Positions 33,808 through 42,525 of a stretch of DNA of 64,000 bases are shown in pieces. Under the pieces are notes generated by a model. The model was given only the letters and a program-made list of their open reading frames with translations. It was not told where the DNA came from and ran no database searches. Position 1 is the first letter of the stretch. The number at the start of each line of letters is the position of its first letter. Made by a program: the position numbers and the translations under genes. Origin of the DNA: Burkholderia sp. Ac-20365 (GTDB lineage: Bacteria > Pseudomonadota > Gammaproteobacteria > Burkholderiales > Burkholderiaceae); NCBI RefSeq assembly GCF_017104715.1, contig NZ_JAAGPI010000008.1, forward strand, positions 279,390 through 343,389. The letters run 5' to 3'.

Positions 33808-34677
33808 ATGAACACGCTCACTGCCACCTTGTCCGCGCCCTCGGGCGCCCCTTCGATGAGCCGCACGGTCGGCGACATGCTGCGCGAATGGCGGCAGCGG
33901 CGCCGGATGAGCCAGTTGCTGCTCGCCTCCGAAGCCGAGATTTCGACGCGCCATCTGAGCTTCGTCGAATCGGGCCGCGCGCTGCCGAGCCGCGAGATGG
34001 TCATGCATCTGGCCGAACGGCTCGAGGTGCCGCTGCGGGCGCGCAACGCGCTGCTCGTCGCGGCGGGCTATGCGCCGCTTTATCGCGAGCGTCAGTTGAG
34101 CGATCCGCAACTGGATGCGGCACGCGCGGCCGTCGATCTCGTGCTCAAAGGCCACGAACCGTATCCCGCCGTCGCCATCGACCGGCACTGGACGATCGTC
34201 GCCGCGAACAACGCGCTGGCGCCGCTGCTGAAAGCAGCAAAGCCTGCGTTACTGGAAGCGCCCGTCAACGCGCTGCGGCTGTCGATGCACCCCGACGGCA
34301 TCGCGTCGCAGATCGCCAACTGGCATGCGTGGCGTGCGCATCTGCTCTCGCGCCTGCAGCGCCAGGTCGACGTCAGCGCGGACCCGACGCTCGCCGCGCT
34401 CTACGACGAGCTCGCCGCGTATCCGACGCCGCCCGACGCCGATCCCGCCGACGACAGCCACGCGTCGCCGCTCGACCAGATCGCGGTGCCGCTGCGCCTG
34501 CGCACCGAACTCGGCGTGCTGTCGTTCTTCAGCACGACGACCGTGTTCGGCACGCCTATCGACGTGACGCTCTCGGAACTCGCGATCGAAGCGTTCTTCC
34601 CCGCCGATCCGCAAACCGCCGATGCCTTGCGCAAGTTCGCGGACACAAGCGCGGCGTCGGCCGGCGCGAACAACTGA
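33808..34677 (+). CDS. XRE-family transcriptional regulator with an MmyB-like ligand-binding domain
   Basis: The 289-residue protein has an N-terminal Cro/CI-type HTH at about residues 18-78 (LREWRQRRRMSQLLLASEAE, then STRHLSFVESGRALPSREM). The C-terminal domain is of the MmyB type (YPAVAIDRHWTIVAANNALA, later LSFFSTTTVFGTPIDVTLSE), a PAS-like pocket thought to bind fatty acids or similar ligands. The ATG at 33808 removes 23 upstream residues without homology. The GNAT gene follows after nine bases, forming a likely operon. Confidence 0.85.
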   Translation: MNTLTATLSAPSGAPSMSRTVGDMLREWRQRRRMSQLLLASEAEISTRHLSFVESGRALPSREMVMHLAERLEVPLRARNALLVAAGYAPLYRERQLSDPQLDAARAAVDLVLKGHEPYPAVAIDRHWTIVAANNALAPLLKAAKPALLEAPVNALRLSMHPDGIASQIANWHAWRAHLLSRLQRQVDVSADPTLAALYDELAAYPTPPDADPADDSHASPLDQIAVPLRLRTELGVLSFFSTTTVFGTPIDVTLSELAIEAFFPADPQTADALRKFADTSAASAGANN

Positions 34678-34686
34678 GGGCCGCGC

Positions 34687-35214
34687 ATGGCTGAAGACAT
34701 CCTGATCCGCACACTCGAACTCGCCGACCGCGACGCGTTTTTCGCGCTGCGTTTGCGCGGCCTGAAAACCCATCCCGCCGCGTTCGGGCAAAGCTATGAA
34801 GAGGCCGTCGAGCGCGGCCCGTCGCAACATGATGCGATGCTCAGCGGCACGCATGCCGCAATTGGCAACGTCCTGCTCGGCGCATTTTCATCGACGGATG
34901 GGGCTTTGGTCGGCACTGTCGGGCTGATGCGCGAGACGCGGCACAAGGAACGCCACAAGGGCCATGTGATCGGCATGTACGTCGCCGACGAGGCAGCCGG
35001 GCGCGGCGTCGGACGGGCGCTGCTGACGGAGTTGCTCGCGCACGCTGCGCGAGTCGACGGCTTGCGGCAAGTTGGGTTGCTCGTCACGAACGGGAACGGC
35101 TCGGCTCGCGCGTTGTATGAATCGCTCGGGTTTCGCGTGTATGGAACGGAGCCGGATGCGATGTGCATCGACGGCGTATTTCACGGCGCCGATCTGATGG
35201 TGCGGTTTATCTGA
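34687..35214 (+). CDS. GNAT family N-acetyltransferase
   Basis: The 175-residue protein has the GNAT fold. The acetyl-CoA loop is in GMYVADEAAGRGVGRALLTE (Q/RxxGxG/A as RGVGRA), preceded by GTVGLMRETRHKERHKGHV. The ending, VTNGNGSARALYESLGFRVY, is typical of small-molecule or RimI-like acetyltransferases. The acceptor is unknown. GAGGG precedes the ATG, and it is probably co-transcribed with the XRE regulator. Confidence 0.87.
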   Translation: MAEDILIRTLELADRDAFFALRLRGLKTHPAAFGQSYEEAVERGPSQHDAMLSGTHAAIGNVLLGAFSSTDGALVGTVGLMRETRHKERHKGHVIGMYVADEAAGRGVGRALLTELLAHAARVDGLRQVGLLVTNGNGSARALYESLGFRVYGTEPDAMCIDGVFHGADLMVRFI

Positions 35215-35314
35215 GCCTTCGGCGAATTGAAGAGCAACTCCCGGAGTGTGCGGGCGCCAGAGGCTGCGTAGACTGGGCTGCATCGAAAACGCAAACGCCG
35301 CTACGGAGCCGCTC

Positions 35315-36130
35315 ATGCAAGATTCCGCACTCGACACGCAAGCTGGCCTGTTCGACAGGGAAGAACAACCGCACAACCCGCGCAAAGGCCGGCGCGAGTC
35401 AACGCCCGTGATTGCCTCGCCGCAAGCCATCGCTGAACGTGTCGATGCAATCGACTGGTCGCGCGCCGCCTCCGAACTGGACGCACACGGCTGCGCATTG
35501 CTGACAGGCTTGCTGAACGCCGAAGAATGCAACGCGCTGAGCGCGCTCTACCCGCGCGACGATCTGTACCGCAGCCGCGTCGTGATGGCGCGGCATGGCT
35601 TCGGGCGCGGCGAGTACAAGTACTTCGACTATCCGCTGCCCGATGTGGTCGGCGCGTTGCGCACGGCTGTCTATCCGCATCTCGCGCCGCTCGCGAACTC
35701 ATGGAACGAGACGATGCGCATCGACGTGCGCTTTCCTCCGATACACGCTGATTTTCTGCGACGCTGTCATCAGGCGGGACAATTGCGCCCGACGCCGCTG
35801 ATCCTTCAATACGCAGCCGGCGATTTCAACTGTCTGCATCAGGACCTGTACGGCGAACACGTATTTCCGATCCAGCTCGCGATCCTGCTCTCCGAGCCCG
35901 GCAAGGACTTCACAGGCGGCGAGTTCGTGCTGACAGAACAGCGCCCGCGCATGCAATCGCGCGCGGAAGTCGTGCCGCTGCGCAAGGGCGACGCCGTGAT
36001 GTTCGCGGTGCATCACAGGCCCGTGCAGGGGACGCGCGGCGCCTACCGTGTGAACATGCGGCACGGCGTGAGCCGGCTGCGTTCGGGGCATCGGCATACG
36101 CTCGGCGTGATCTTTCATGACGCGAAGTAG
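35315..36130 (+). CDS. 2-oxoglutarate/Fe(II)-dependent oxygenase
   Basis: The 271-residue protein carries the double-stranded beta-helix iron site: His-x-Asp in CLHQDLYG (about residue 177), and the distal His followed by the 2OG-binding Arg in the RHGVSRLRSGHRHTLG segment. FTGGEFVLTEQRP fits the prolyl-hydroxylase-like branch. The hydroxylated substrate is unknown. The ATG at 35315 gives a hydrophilic N-terminus; the upstream extension is Cys- and Asn-rich and unlikely. It lies 100 bases downstream of the GNAT gene. Confidence 0.8.
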   Translation: MQDSALDTQAGLFDREEQPHNPRKGRRESTPVIASPQAIAERVDAIDWSRAASELDAHGCALLTGLLNAEECNALSALYPRDDLYRSRVVMARHGFGRGEYKYFDYPLPDVVGALRTAVYPHLAPLANSWNETMRIDVRFPPIHADFLRRCHQAGQLRPTPLILQYAAGDFNCLHQDLYGEHVFPIQLAILLSEPGKDFTGGEFVLTEQRPRMQSRAEVVPLRKGDAVMFAVHHRPVQGTRGAYRVNMRHGVSRLRSGHRHTLGVIFHDAK

Positions 36131-36148
36131 GTTTGATTACCTTGCGGC

Positions 36149-36170
36149 GCGCTTCTGACGCGCTTCTGAC
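36149..36170. repeat. Two tandem 11-bp units
   Basis: GCGCTTCTGAC occurs twice in direct tandem, with a partial third unit, just after the 2OG oxygenase gene. No function is evident. Confidence 0.6.
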
Positions 36171-36242
36171 GCGCTGCTCGCCCGTGGCTCACACGACTAC
36201 GAGGGCAGCAGCCCGGCCGTCCGATACGTCTCGATCAACGCA

Positions 36243-36748
36243 TCAAAGATGCTTGATGTCCGACCGGCTTCGCGCCATGAGTTGTGCACCGGCCACCGCC
36301 GCGAATATGGCGCGTGCACGTTTCTTCGCGTCCTTCGAACTGACGACTCCTGCCGCCACAAGCATCTTTCCAAGCCACGCGACGTTGACGTCGGCAAATG
36401 CCTGAACCTCGTTCTTCACGACCTCGGGCAAATCGTCGTATTCGGCCGCCATGAAGCTCGCCAGACACATCCGGTTGTCATTCTCGAGCGCCACACGAAA
36501 CGTTTCCGGGAATCTCCGCAGGCACTCGACCGGGTCGGAAATCCTCGCCGACATCTCCTCCAGTGCCCCGGCCGCATCCTCCCAGTAACGCTTCGCGACG
36601 GCGGCGGCAAGGTCGGCCTTGCTCGGGAAATGGTGATAAATGCTCCCGGCCTTGATGCCAACCTCTTGCGCAATCGCCCGAAGATTCAAGCCTCCGTAGC
36701 CGTGAGCCTGCGCAATTTTGTGAGTCGCCTTCGGGGCCCGCCCGACAT
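36243..36748 (-). pseudogene. TetR family regulator gene with a decayed 5' end
   Basis: From 36689 (a TTG) downward the frame encodes a normal TetR body: LRAIAQEVGIKAGSIYHHFP, then a ligand domain ending RSRSDIKHL. The same frame reads upstream through HKIAQAHGYGG, recognisable TetR helix-1/2 sequence, but this stretch is about eight residues short of the usual helix. It also has no ATG or GTG before an in-frame stop. An ATG at 36746-36748 (MSGG) would join the frame only after a one-base insertion. I read this as a frameshift plus small deletion that disabled the DNA-binding helix. A TTG-started 148-residue product lacking helix 1 is the alternative. Confidence 0.6.
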
Positions 36749-36815
36749 GTCGAATCGACGTCGCGTGTTGGCCTTACTGGAGTTCTCACACGAACGCCGC
36801 CGCTCCCGCGTCGTC

Positions 36816-36834
36816 CGTTACACGCGGTGTAACG
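36816..36834. promoter_or_regulatory. Perfect palindrome CGTTACAC-GCG-GTGTAACG
   Basis: Eight-base arms are separated by three bases. Each arm contains the GTTACA/TGTAAC hexamer that recurs downstream. It lies in front of the decayed TetR gene and could have been its operator, or it may belong to the array leading to flhDC. Confidence 0.6.
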
Positions 36835-36987
36835 AGCGTAATGGGGGCCGGCATCGTCCGCGGCGCAATGGCTGCTGCCGCGCTTGCGGGCCGCTACGCG
36901 CCCGCGCGACGCATGCTCATGCGACCGCTCGTCACCGCCGTCGTGGGCGGCCTGCCGCCCGGCTACAGAGCCCGGCTGGCCTATGGT

Positions 36988-37227
36988 TGTAACATCCGCG
37001 CGGATTTCAGCGGAATGGTGTCAGGCAGCCTGCACGCCCGGACGTGGCTTGCGGCCGCGCTTGCCGGCAAATGTAACCGGCACCCGGCCGGCCGCCTTTT
37101 CGGCCTGAAAGTAGAACCGATCCGCCAGATCGTTCGCTGACCCGTTACAAACTTCCGGGCAGGTCTGTAACAGCCTCGCCCGAAGTAGTTACAAATCCCT
37201 ACCGGTTTGTAACTCCTTTTCGTTACA
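36988..37227. promoter_or_regulatory. Array of TGTAAC/GTTACA hexamers upstream of flhDC
   Basis: Exact hexamers lie at 36988, 37072, 37144, 37166, 37188, 37208 and 37222. The last five alternate in orientation, with start-to-start steps of 22, 22, 20 and 14 bases, close to whole helical turns. The 999-bp region 36690-37688 has no convincing gene. After the array it becomes AT-rich (37330-37500) before flhD. Confidence 0.6.
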
Positions 37228-37538
37228 TCTCGGGTTATCCCGGATTCCCTGACCGGCGGCGTATTTTTTACCTGCCGGCTTTTTGTTTTCTTTCTCCCGG
37301 CTTTCTGAACTCATATGATTTTCGCATAAGCCAACACGCATGCGGAAACCGGAAACTATTGCGTCAACCCTTATTTTATAAGGGTTTCCCGGTACCCCGT
37401 TGCAAACGTTTTCCGTCTGCCTGGCGATTATGACGACGCCATGAAAGAGTTACCGAAATCAGTGTTGTTTTATCGTATCTTTTTTTTGAGAAAGGTATTG
37501 ATTTCTGGAAATCGTGTTCATACAATTCCGCCCAAGCT

Positions 37539-37553
37539 GTTACGAAATGTAAC
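37539..37553. promoter_or_regulatory. Palindrome GTTAC-GAAAT-GTAAC near flhD
   Basis: This is a further palindromic site of the same TGTAAC type, 136 bases before the flhD start. It fits as the promoter-proximal member of the array. Confidence 0.5.
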
Positions 37554-37688
37554 GGCTTGTATCAAAGGTTGGCTGGTTGTATCTGTGCACCAACTTGACG
37601 CCGGAAATCAACAGTGTCCGGCGGGGCATAAGACCAAAACGGCAAAAAATGCCGACATAAGTAATTCGGGGCTTCGGAAACAGAGAAA

Positions 37689-38009
37689 ATGGACCGTAGC
37701 AGCGAGACGCTGGATTCTATCCGCGAAATTAATTTGTCTTACATCATGCTCGCACAACGTATGTTGCGCGAGGACAAGGCGATCGGCATGTTCCGTCTCG
37801 GCTTGTCGTCGGAGCTGGCTGATATTCTTGCCGGGCTGTCGCTCGCGCAGATCGTCAAGCTGGCCAGCTCCGATCAGCTTTTGTGCTTTTTCCGCTTCAA
37901 CGACCACGCGATGTTGTCGGCGTTGACGCACACGTCCCGTCACGCGGAAGTGGCATCGACGCATGCCGCGATCCTGCTGGCCGGACAGCCCGCAGAGCAG
38001 TTCGCTTAA
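37689..38009 (+). CDS. flhD: Flagellar master regulator subunit FlhD
   Basis: The 106-residue protein matches FlhD throughout (IREINLSYIMLAQRMLREDK, FRLGLSSELADILAGLSLAQ, IVKLASSDQLLCFFRFND). FlhD4C2 binds class II flagellar promoters and activates them with sigma-70. It has a weak ribosome site (CAGAGAAA) and is followed by flhC after 17 bases. The unusually long upstream region with repeated TGTAAC motifs suggests that several inputs control motility here. Confidence 0.95.
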   Translation: MDRSSETLDSIREINLSYIMLAQRMLREDKAIGMFRLGLSSELADILAGLSLAQIVKLASSDQLLCFFRFNDHAMLSALTHTSRHAEVASTHAAILLAGQPAEQFA

Positions 38010-38026
38010 AACCGGAGAGGACTGCC

Positions 38027-38653
38027 ATGCTGAAAAAGAGCCTTACCGAAGACGCGCAGGAAGTGTTCCGCGCGATCGCGCTGATTGAACTGGGCGCGCG
38101 CATGCAGGTGCTCGAAAGCGAGCTGACGCTGTCGCGCGACCGCATGATCCGCCTGTACCGCGAGGTCAAGGGCGTATCGCCGCCCAAGGGCATGCTGCCG
38201 TTCTCGGCGGACTGGTACATGACGTGGCTCGCGAACATTCACGCTTCGCTGTTCTACAACACGTATCTGTTCCTGAAGAACGAAGCGCGCTGCTCGCATC
38301 TGGACGCGCTGACCAAGGGTTATCGTCTGTATCTCGAACATTGCCGTCATAGCGAGACCGAGCCGGTGCTCGATCTGACGCGTGCATGGACGCTGGTGCG
38401 CTTCTTCGACGCCGACATCCTGCAACTGACGCCCTGCTGCCGTTGCAGCGGCAAGTTCGTCGCGCACAAGCACGACCTGCAGCACAACGTCGTGTGCGGC
38501 GCGTGCCAGCCGCCGTCGCGCGCAGGCAAGACGAAGAAGGCCGCCGCCGCGAAGCGCGATGCCGAGAAGGAAATCGTTTCCGTGCCGCAGGTTGCGGAAG
38601 AAGTCGAAGTACTCGAAGAACAGATGCTCGAGGAAACTGCGCTGGCGGCCTAG
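38027..38653 (+). CDS. flhC: Flagellar master regulator subunit FlhC
   Basis: The 208-residue partner of FlhD has the family core (IALIELGARMQVLESELTLS, LYREVKGVSPPKGMLPFSAD) and the zinc-binding cysteines in TPCCRCSGKF and VVCGACQPP. The C-terminal 45 residues are Lys/Ala- then Glu-rich, longer than in E. coli FlhC, as in other Burkholderiaceae. GGAGAGG precedes the ATG. A strong terminator follows 44 bases after the stop. Confidence 0.95.
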   Translation: MLKKSLTEDAQEVFRAIALIELGARMQVLESELTLSRDRMIRLYREVKGVSPPKGMLPFSADWYMTWLANIHASLFYNTYLFLKNEARCSHLDALTKGYRLYLEHCRHSETEPVLDLTRAWTLVRFFDADILQLTPCCRCSGKFVAHKHDLQHNVVCGACQPPSRAGKTKKAAAAKRDAEKEIVSVPQVAEEVEVLEEQMLEETALAA

Positions 38654-38696
38654 CGCCGCGCATCGCTCTGTCCATCCGAAGCTACGCAGTATTTTG

Positions 38697-38725
38697 AAGC
38701 CGGTCTTTTCAGACCGGCTTTTTTT
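38697..38725 (+). terminator. Rho-independent terminator of flhDC
   Basis: AAGCCGGTCT pairs with AGACCGGCTT across a four-base loop, followed by a T-run. It lies between flhC and the convergent mntH gene. Confidence 0.9.
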
Positions 38726-38766
38726 CGCCTGCGATTTTTGCGCGTATATCTTGAGCGCTTCGGGTA

Positions 38767-40095
38767 TCAGCCTGCGAAGCCGAAGGTCTGCACCACGAGC
38801 CAGAGATTCGCCGCGCTGATCACGACGAACAACGACCACGCGATGATCCGTGTCGGCAGCCGGTTGGCGAACTCGCCCATCAATTTGCGGTCGTCGGTCA
38901 TGCGGATCAGCGGATACAGCGCGAACGGCAATTGCAGGCTCAGCACCACCTGGCTCGCGACGAGCAACTGGCCGACCGCACCATTGCCGAGCATCTGCAC
39001 GCCGACCAGCGCGGGAATGAGCGCGAGCGCGCGCGTGATGAAGCGCCGCTGGTAGCAGGGAATCTTCAGTTGCAGAAAGCCTTCCATGATGACCTGCCCG
39101 GCCACGGTGCCTGTGAATGTCGAGCTTTGCCCCGACGCCAGCAGCGTGATCGCGAACAGCACCGCCGCGAAGCCCGTACCGACGATGGGCGCGAGCAGGC
39201 GGTACGCATCCTCGATTTCGGTCACTGCGGTGTGTCCCGTCGAATGAAACGCGGCGCCCGCGAGAATCAGGATTGCCGCGTTGATCAGCAGCGCGAGAAA
39301 CAGCGCGACGATCGTATCGATACGCGACAGCGAGATGGCTTCCGCGATGCCCTTGTGGTCGCGCGTCACGGCGCGCGTCTGCACGACGGACGAATGCAGA
39401 TACAGGTTATGCGGCATCACGGTCGCGCCGAGAATACCGATGGCGAGATAGAGCGGCTCGCGTTCGCTGACGGCTTGCCACGAAGGCACGAGCCCCGCGG
39501 CAACGGACGGCCAGTGTGGATGCACGAGCGCGAGTTCGATGATGTAACCGACGCCGATGGTCGCGATCAGCCCGAGCATGATGGCTTCGAGATCGCGGAA
39601 GTTCTTGCCCTTCAGGCCGAGCACGATGAGGGTATCGAACGCAGTGAGAATCACGCCCACTGTCAGCGAGCATTTGAACAGCAGGTGAAACGCGAGCGCG
39701 CCGCCGAGCACTTCCGCGAGATCGCAGGCGATGATCGACAGTTCGGCGAGCAGCCATTGAATGCGGGCGACGCCTGGCGAGTAACGCGTGCGCGACAGTT
39801 CGGCGAGGTTGCGGCCCGTCGCGATGCCAAGACGCATGCTCAGGCATTGCAGCACCATGGCCGCGAGACTCGACAGCACGACCACGAACAGCAGGCTATA
39901 GCCGTAGCGCGAGCCCGCTTCGATATCGGTGGCCCAGTTGCCGGGGTCCATGTAACCGATGGACACAAGGAGACCCGGACCTGCGAACTGAAGGATCTTT
40001 TTCCAGAAAGGCGCGGACTGTGTGACGGTGACAGAGCCCTGCACCTCGGATGGGCAGAACGGCGCGGTTGCTGTGGTGGGAAGTTTGAACGGCAA
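38767..40095 (-). CDS. mntH: Nramp-family divalent metal (Mn2+/Fe2+):H+ symporter
   Basis: The 442-residue inner-membrane protein has the Nramp metal-site motifs: GYMDPGNWATD (Asp50, Asn53) in helix 1 and TVMPHNLYLHSS in helix 6, and about 11 membrane helices. It imports Mn2+, and possibly Fe2+, with protons. Repeat copy 4 begins about 100 bases upstream of its start, so its promoter is confined to a short interval (40096-40194). No metalloregulator gene is adjacent, and no clear operator is seen. Confidence 0.92.
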   Translation of the reverse strand: MPFKLPTTATAPFCPSEVQGSVTVTQSAPFWKKILQFAGPGLLVSIGYMDPGNWATDIEAGSRYGYSLLFVVVLSSLAAMVLQCLSMRLGIATGRNLAELSRTRYSPGVARIQWLLAELSIIACDLAEVLGGALAFHLLFKCSLTVGVILTAFDTLIVLGLKGKNFRDLEAIMLGLIATIGVGYIIELALVHPHWPSVAAGLVPSWQAVSEREPLYLAIGILGATVMPHNLYLHSSVVQTRAVTRDHKGIAEAISLSRIDTIVALFLALLINAAILILAGAAFHSTGHTAVTEIEDAYRLLAPIVGTGFAAVLFAITLLASGQSSTFTGTVAGQVIMEGFLQLKIPCYQRRFITRALALIPALVGVQMLGNGAVGQLLVASQVVLSLQLPFALYPLIRMTDDRKLMGEFANRLPTRIIAWSLFVVISAANLWLVVQTFGFAG

Positions 40096-40194
40096 AGCCA
40101 GGAACCCTCGAGGTGATTTAACTCGCAGTGCGCTTTGGTTGGCGATGGCTGGCGCCGCGGAATGGGGTCAAGTGTACAAAGAAATTTGGGGACG

Positions 40195-40956
40195 TGGTCT
40201 GGTTTGGTCTGGTTTGGTTTGCTTGTGCTTTCGCTGGCATCCGCGTTAGCGCCTACGCGGCGCAAGCGTTGCCCCTGTGCGGGGCGGCACTTACTTTCTT
40301 TGCCGCCGCAAAGAAAGTAAGCAAAGAAAGCGGGCTAACACCGCCCGCTCTTGACCACCGCCTGAGGGCCCCCAACAGTTCTTACACTTCACACGGTAAC
40401 TTCTCAGTCACCGCCCGCTGCCAGCGCTTCGGCCAGGCGCCTCACCCGCTTCAATCACCCGTAGCGCAGCCAGCGGCAGCGAATGGTTACGGCCGCCCAG
40501 GTGGCAAACTGTGTGTAGGTCGTAGTGCTTCACACGTCAGCGAACCTACGACACCGATCATGTTTCCCAGTCTGGAGTGGTGCGCATATGGCGCGAAAGC
40601 CGACACACAGTTTGCCGCTATAGAACGTGGGCAAATTGATCGCGTAGGCGGCGACGCGGGAGTGTGAAGCGGATGAGGCGCTCAATAAGAGTGTTGGCAG
40701 CGGGCATCAAGAAGAACGATGCCGCGAACAGGACGGGGCCGTTGGGGGCCCGTGGGCAGAGAGAAGAGCTGGCGGTGTTCAGCGGCTTTCTTTTGCCTAC
40801 TTTTCTTTGCCGCGGCAAAGAAAAGTAGGTGCCGCCCCGCACAGGGGCAACGCTTGAAGCAGGCAAGACAAATCGCGGATGCCAGCGAAAGCAAGAGCAA
40901 GAGCAAAAACGCGAAAGCGAAAACAACCCACCCCAAGCGTCGCAGACAAAAAAACC
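40195..40956. repeat. Long palindromic dispersed repeat, copy 4 of 5
   Basis: Outer arms GGCATCCGCG lie at 40236-40245 and 40874-40883. The left end is a GGTTTGGTCT-type repeat. The right end is an AGAGCAAAAAC-type tail, then AAGCGTCGCAGACAAAAAAACC, the complement of the left end of copy 1, stopping flush at the stop codon of the efflux outer-membrane gene. The internal palindromes match the other copies. Confidence 0.9.
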
Positions 40957-42525
40957 TTACTGCTTTGCGACCTGCTGCGCCACCCCATCAGCATTACCAA
41001 CGTCAGTCTTCACCTCACCCCACCCCCCGCCGAGCGCGCGAATCAGATTCACCGTCGCCACAGCCTGCGTCCCCGCAAGATGACTCAACTGCAACTGCGA
41101 CTGCAACGTCTGCCGCTGCGCATCAATCACATCAAGATAAGCAACCTGCCCTTCCTGATACTGTGTCTGCGACAAATGCTCCGCGCGCTTCGACGCATTG
41201 ACGGCATCATTCTGCTCACGCGTCTGATCGGTCAACAAACGCAGATCCGACAGGTTGTCCTCGACCTCACGAAACGCCACAAGCACCTGCTGACGATACT
41301 GCGCCACATCCTCGTCATACTTCGCGCGCGCATTGGCAAGATTCGCCTTGCGTCGTCCGCCGTCGAAGAGCGGCACCGTCAGCGCCGTGCCCGCAAACGG
41401 TCCGAGCAGGAACGCACGGCTCGACCACTGGAACAGATCGCCAAGCGTCGTCGACTCGTAGCCAAACGCACCCGTGATATCGAGCTTCGGGAAGAACGCC
41501 GATTTGGCGAGACCGACCCGCGCATTCGCCCCCGCCATCGCGCGCTCTGCCGCCGAAATATCCGGGCGACGCTCCAGCAGCGCAGACGGCAATCCTGCAG
41601 GCACGCGCACCGTCACGGGCGCGAGCGGCGTCTCGGGGAACGAGAAGTCCGCGGGCGCCTTGCCGAGCAGAATCGCAAGGCCATGCTCGGACGCCGCACG
41701 CTGACGCGCCACGCCAACCGCATCGGCGCGTGCCGTCGCCAGTTCATTGCGGGCACGCGATACATCCAGTTCGTTGATGTCGCCTTCCTTGAAGCGGCGC
41801 TCGACGAGCTTTAACGCGTCTTCACGCAAGGTCACCGTCTGACGATACAAGCTCAACTGTGTATCGAACTCACGCAACTGGAAGTAGTTCTGCGCGACGT
41901 CCGCCTGCAACGCAAGCTGCACCGAGCGGAACAGCGCTTCGCTCTGCGCCTGGTCCGCACGCGCCGCATTCACGTTCGAGCTGACGCGGCCGAAGAGATC
42001 GACTTCATACGAAGCGGTCACCTGTGCACGCCACAGCGTTTGCGTCGGCACGTGCGTGTCGTTCGGCAGGAATTGCGATGCCGGTGACAGACGCTCGCGC
42101 GTCGGGCCGAAGCCCGCGTCGAACGACGGGAACCAGGAGGCGCGGGCCTGTTGCGTCAACGCGCGCGATTCCTGCACGCGCGCAGCAGCGGCTTTCAGGT
42201 TCTGGTTTGCATCGGCGGCCTGTTTTTCAAGGTCGTTCAACGTCGAATCGCCGAACACCGTCCACCATTCACCACGATGCGCTTCTTCCGCGGGCTCGGC
42301 CGTCTTCCACGTACCTGCCTCGCTGGCGGGAAGCGGCGCGTTGGCCGCGTCCGTCGTCGAAGCCGTTACGGGCGCTTCCTTGAATGCCGAGGGCGTCGGC
42401 GCGTCGGGTCGCTTGTACGTCGGCTCGACCGAGCACGCCGCGAGCAGCAACATCAACAGCGTGCTCGCCGCCGCGCGCCCGAGGCCGCCCATCTGTGCAA
42501 AGCTTTTCATTGTCATTTTCTCCAT
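40957..42525 (-). CDS. oprC: RND efflux outer-membrane channel lipoprotein (NodT family; OprC/OpcM-like)
   Basis: The 522-residue protein has a lipoprotein signal (LLMLLLAACS) and two TolC/OEP repeats (AARVQESRALTQQARASWFP and ANARVGLAKSAFFPKLDITG). It forms the outer-membrane exit duct of the tripartite pump encoded just upstream. Its ATG overlaps the pump gene stop by one base. Gene order LysR / llpE-MFP-RND-OMF is that of bpeT-llpE-bpeE-bpeF-oprC (ceoR-llpE-ceoAB-opcM), known to export trimethoprim, chloramphenicol and quinolones. The symbol is assigned from that synteny. Confidence 0.85.
   Translation of the reverse strand: MEKMTMKSFAQMGGLGRAAASTLLMLLLAACSVEPTYKRPDAPTPSAFKEAPVTASTTDAANAPLPASEAGTWKTAEPAEEAHRGEWWTVFGDSTLNDLEKQAADANQNLKAAAARVQESRALTQQARASWFPSFDAGFGPTRERLSPASQFLPNDTHVPTQTLWRAQVTASYEVDLFGRVSSNVNAARADQAQSEALFRSVQLALQADVAQNYFQLREFDTQLSLYRQTVTLREDALKLVERRFKEGDINELDVSRARNELATARADAVGVARQRAASEHGLAILLGKAPADFSFPETPLAPVTVRVPAGLPSALLERRPDISAAERAMAGANARVGLAKSAFFPKLDITGAFGYESTTLGDLFQWSSRAFLLGPFAGTALTVPLFDGGRRKANLANARAKYDEDVAQYRQQVLVAFREVEDNLSDLRLLTDQTREQNDAVNASKRAEHLSQTQYQEGQVAYLDVIDAQRQTLQSQLQLSHLAGTQAVATVNLIRALGGGWGEVKTDVGNADGVAQQVAKQ

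Noticed and set aside
36841..37140. A 99-codon frame in the gap before flhDC
   Set aside because: Arg/Ala-rich without any motif or ribosome site, and it contains two of the TGTAAC sites. Regulatory DNA is the better reading.
37441..37926. A 161-codon frame starting before flhD
   Set aside because: It overlaps flhD in another frame, changes composition abruptly and has no ribosome site.
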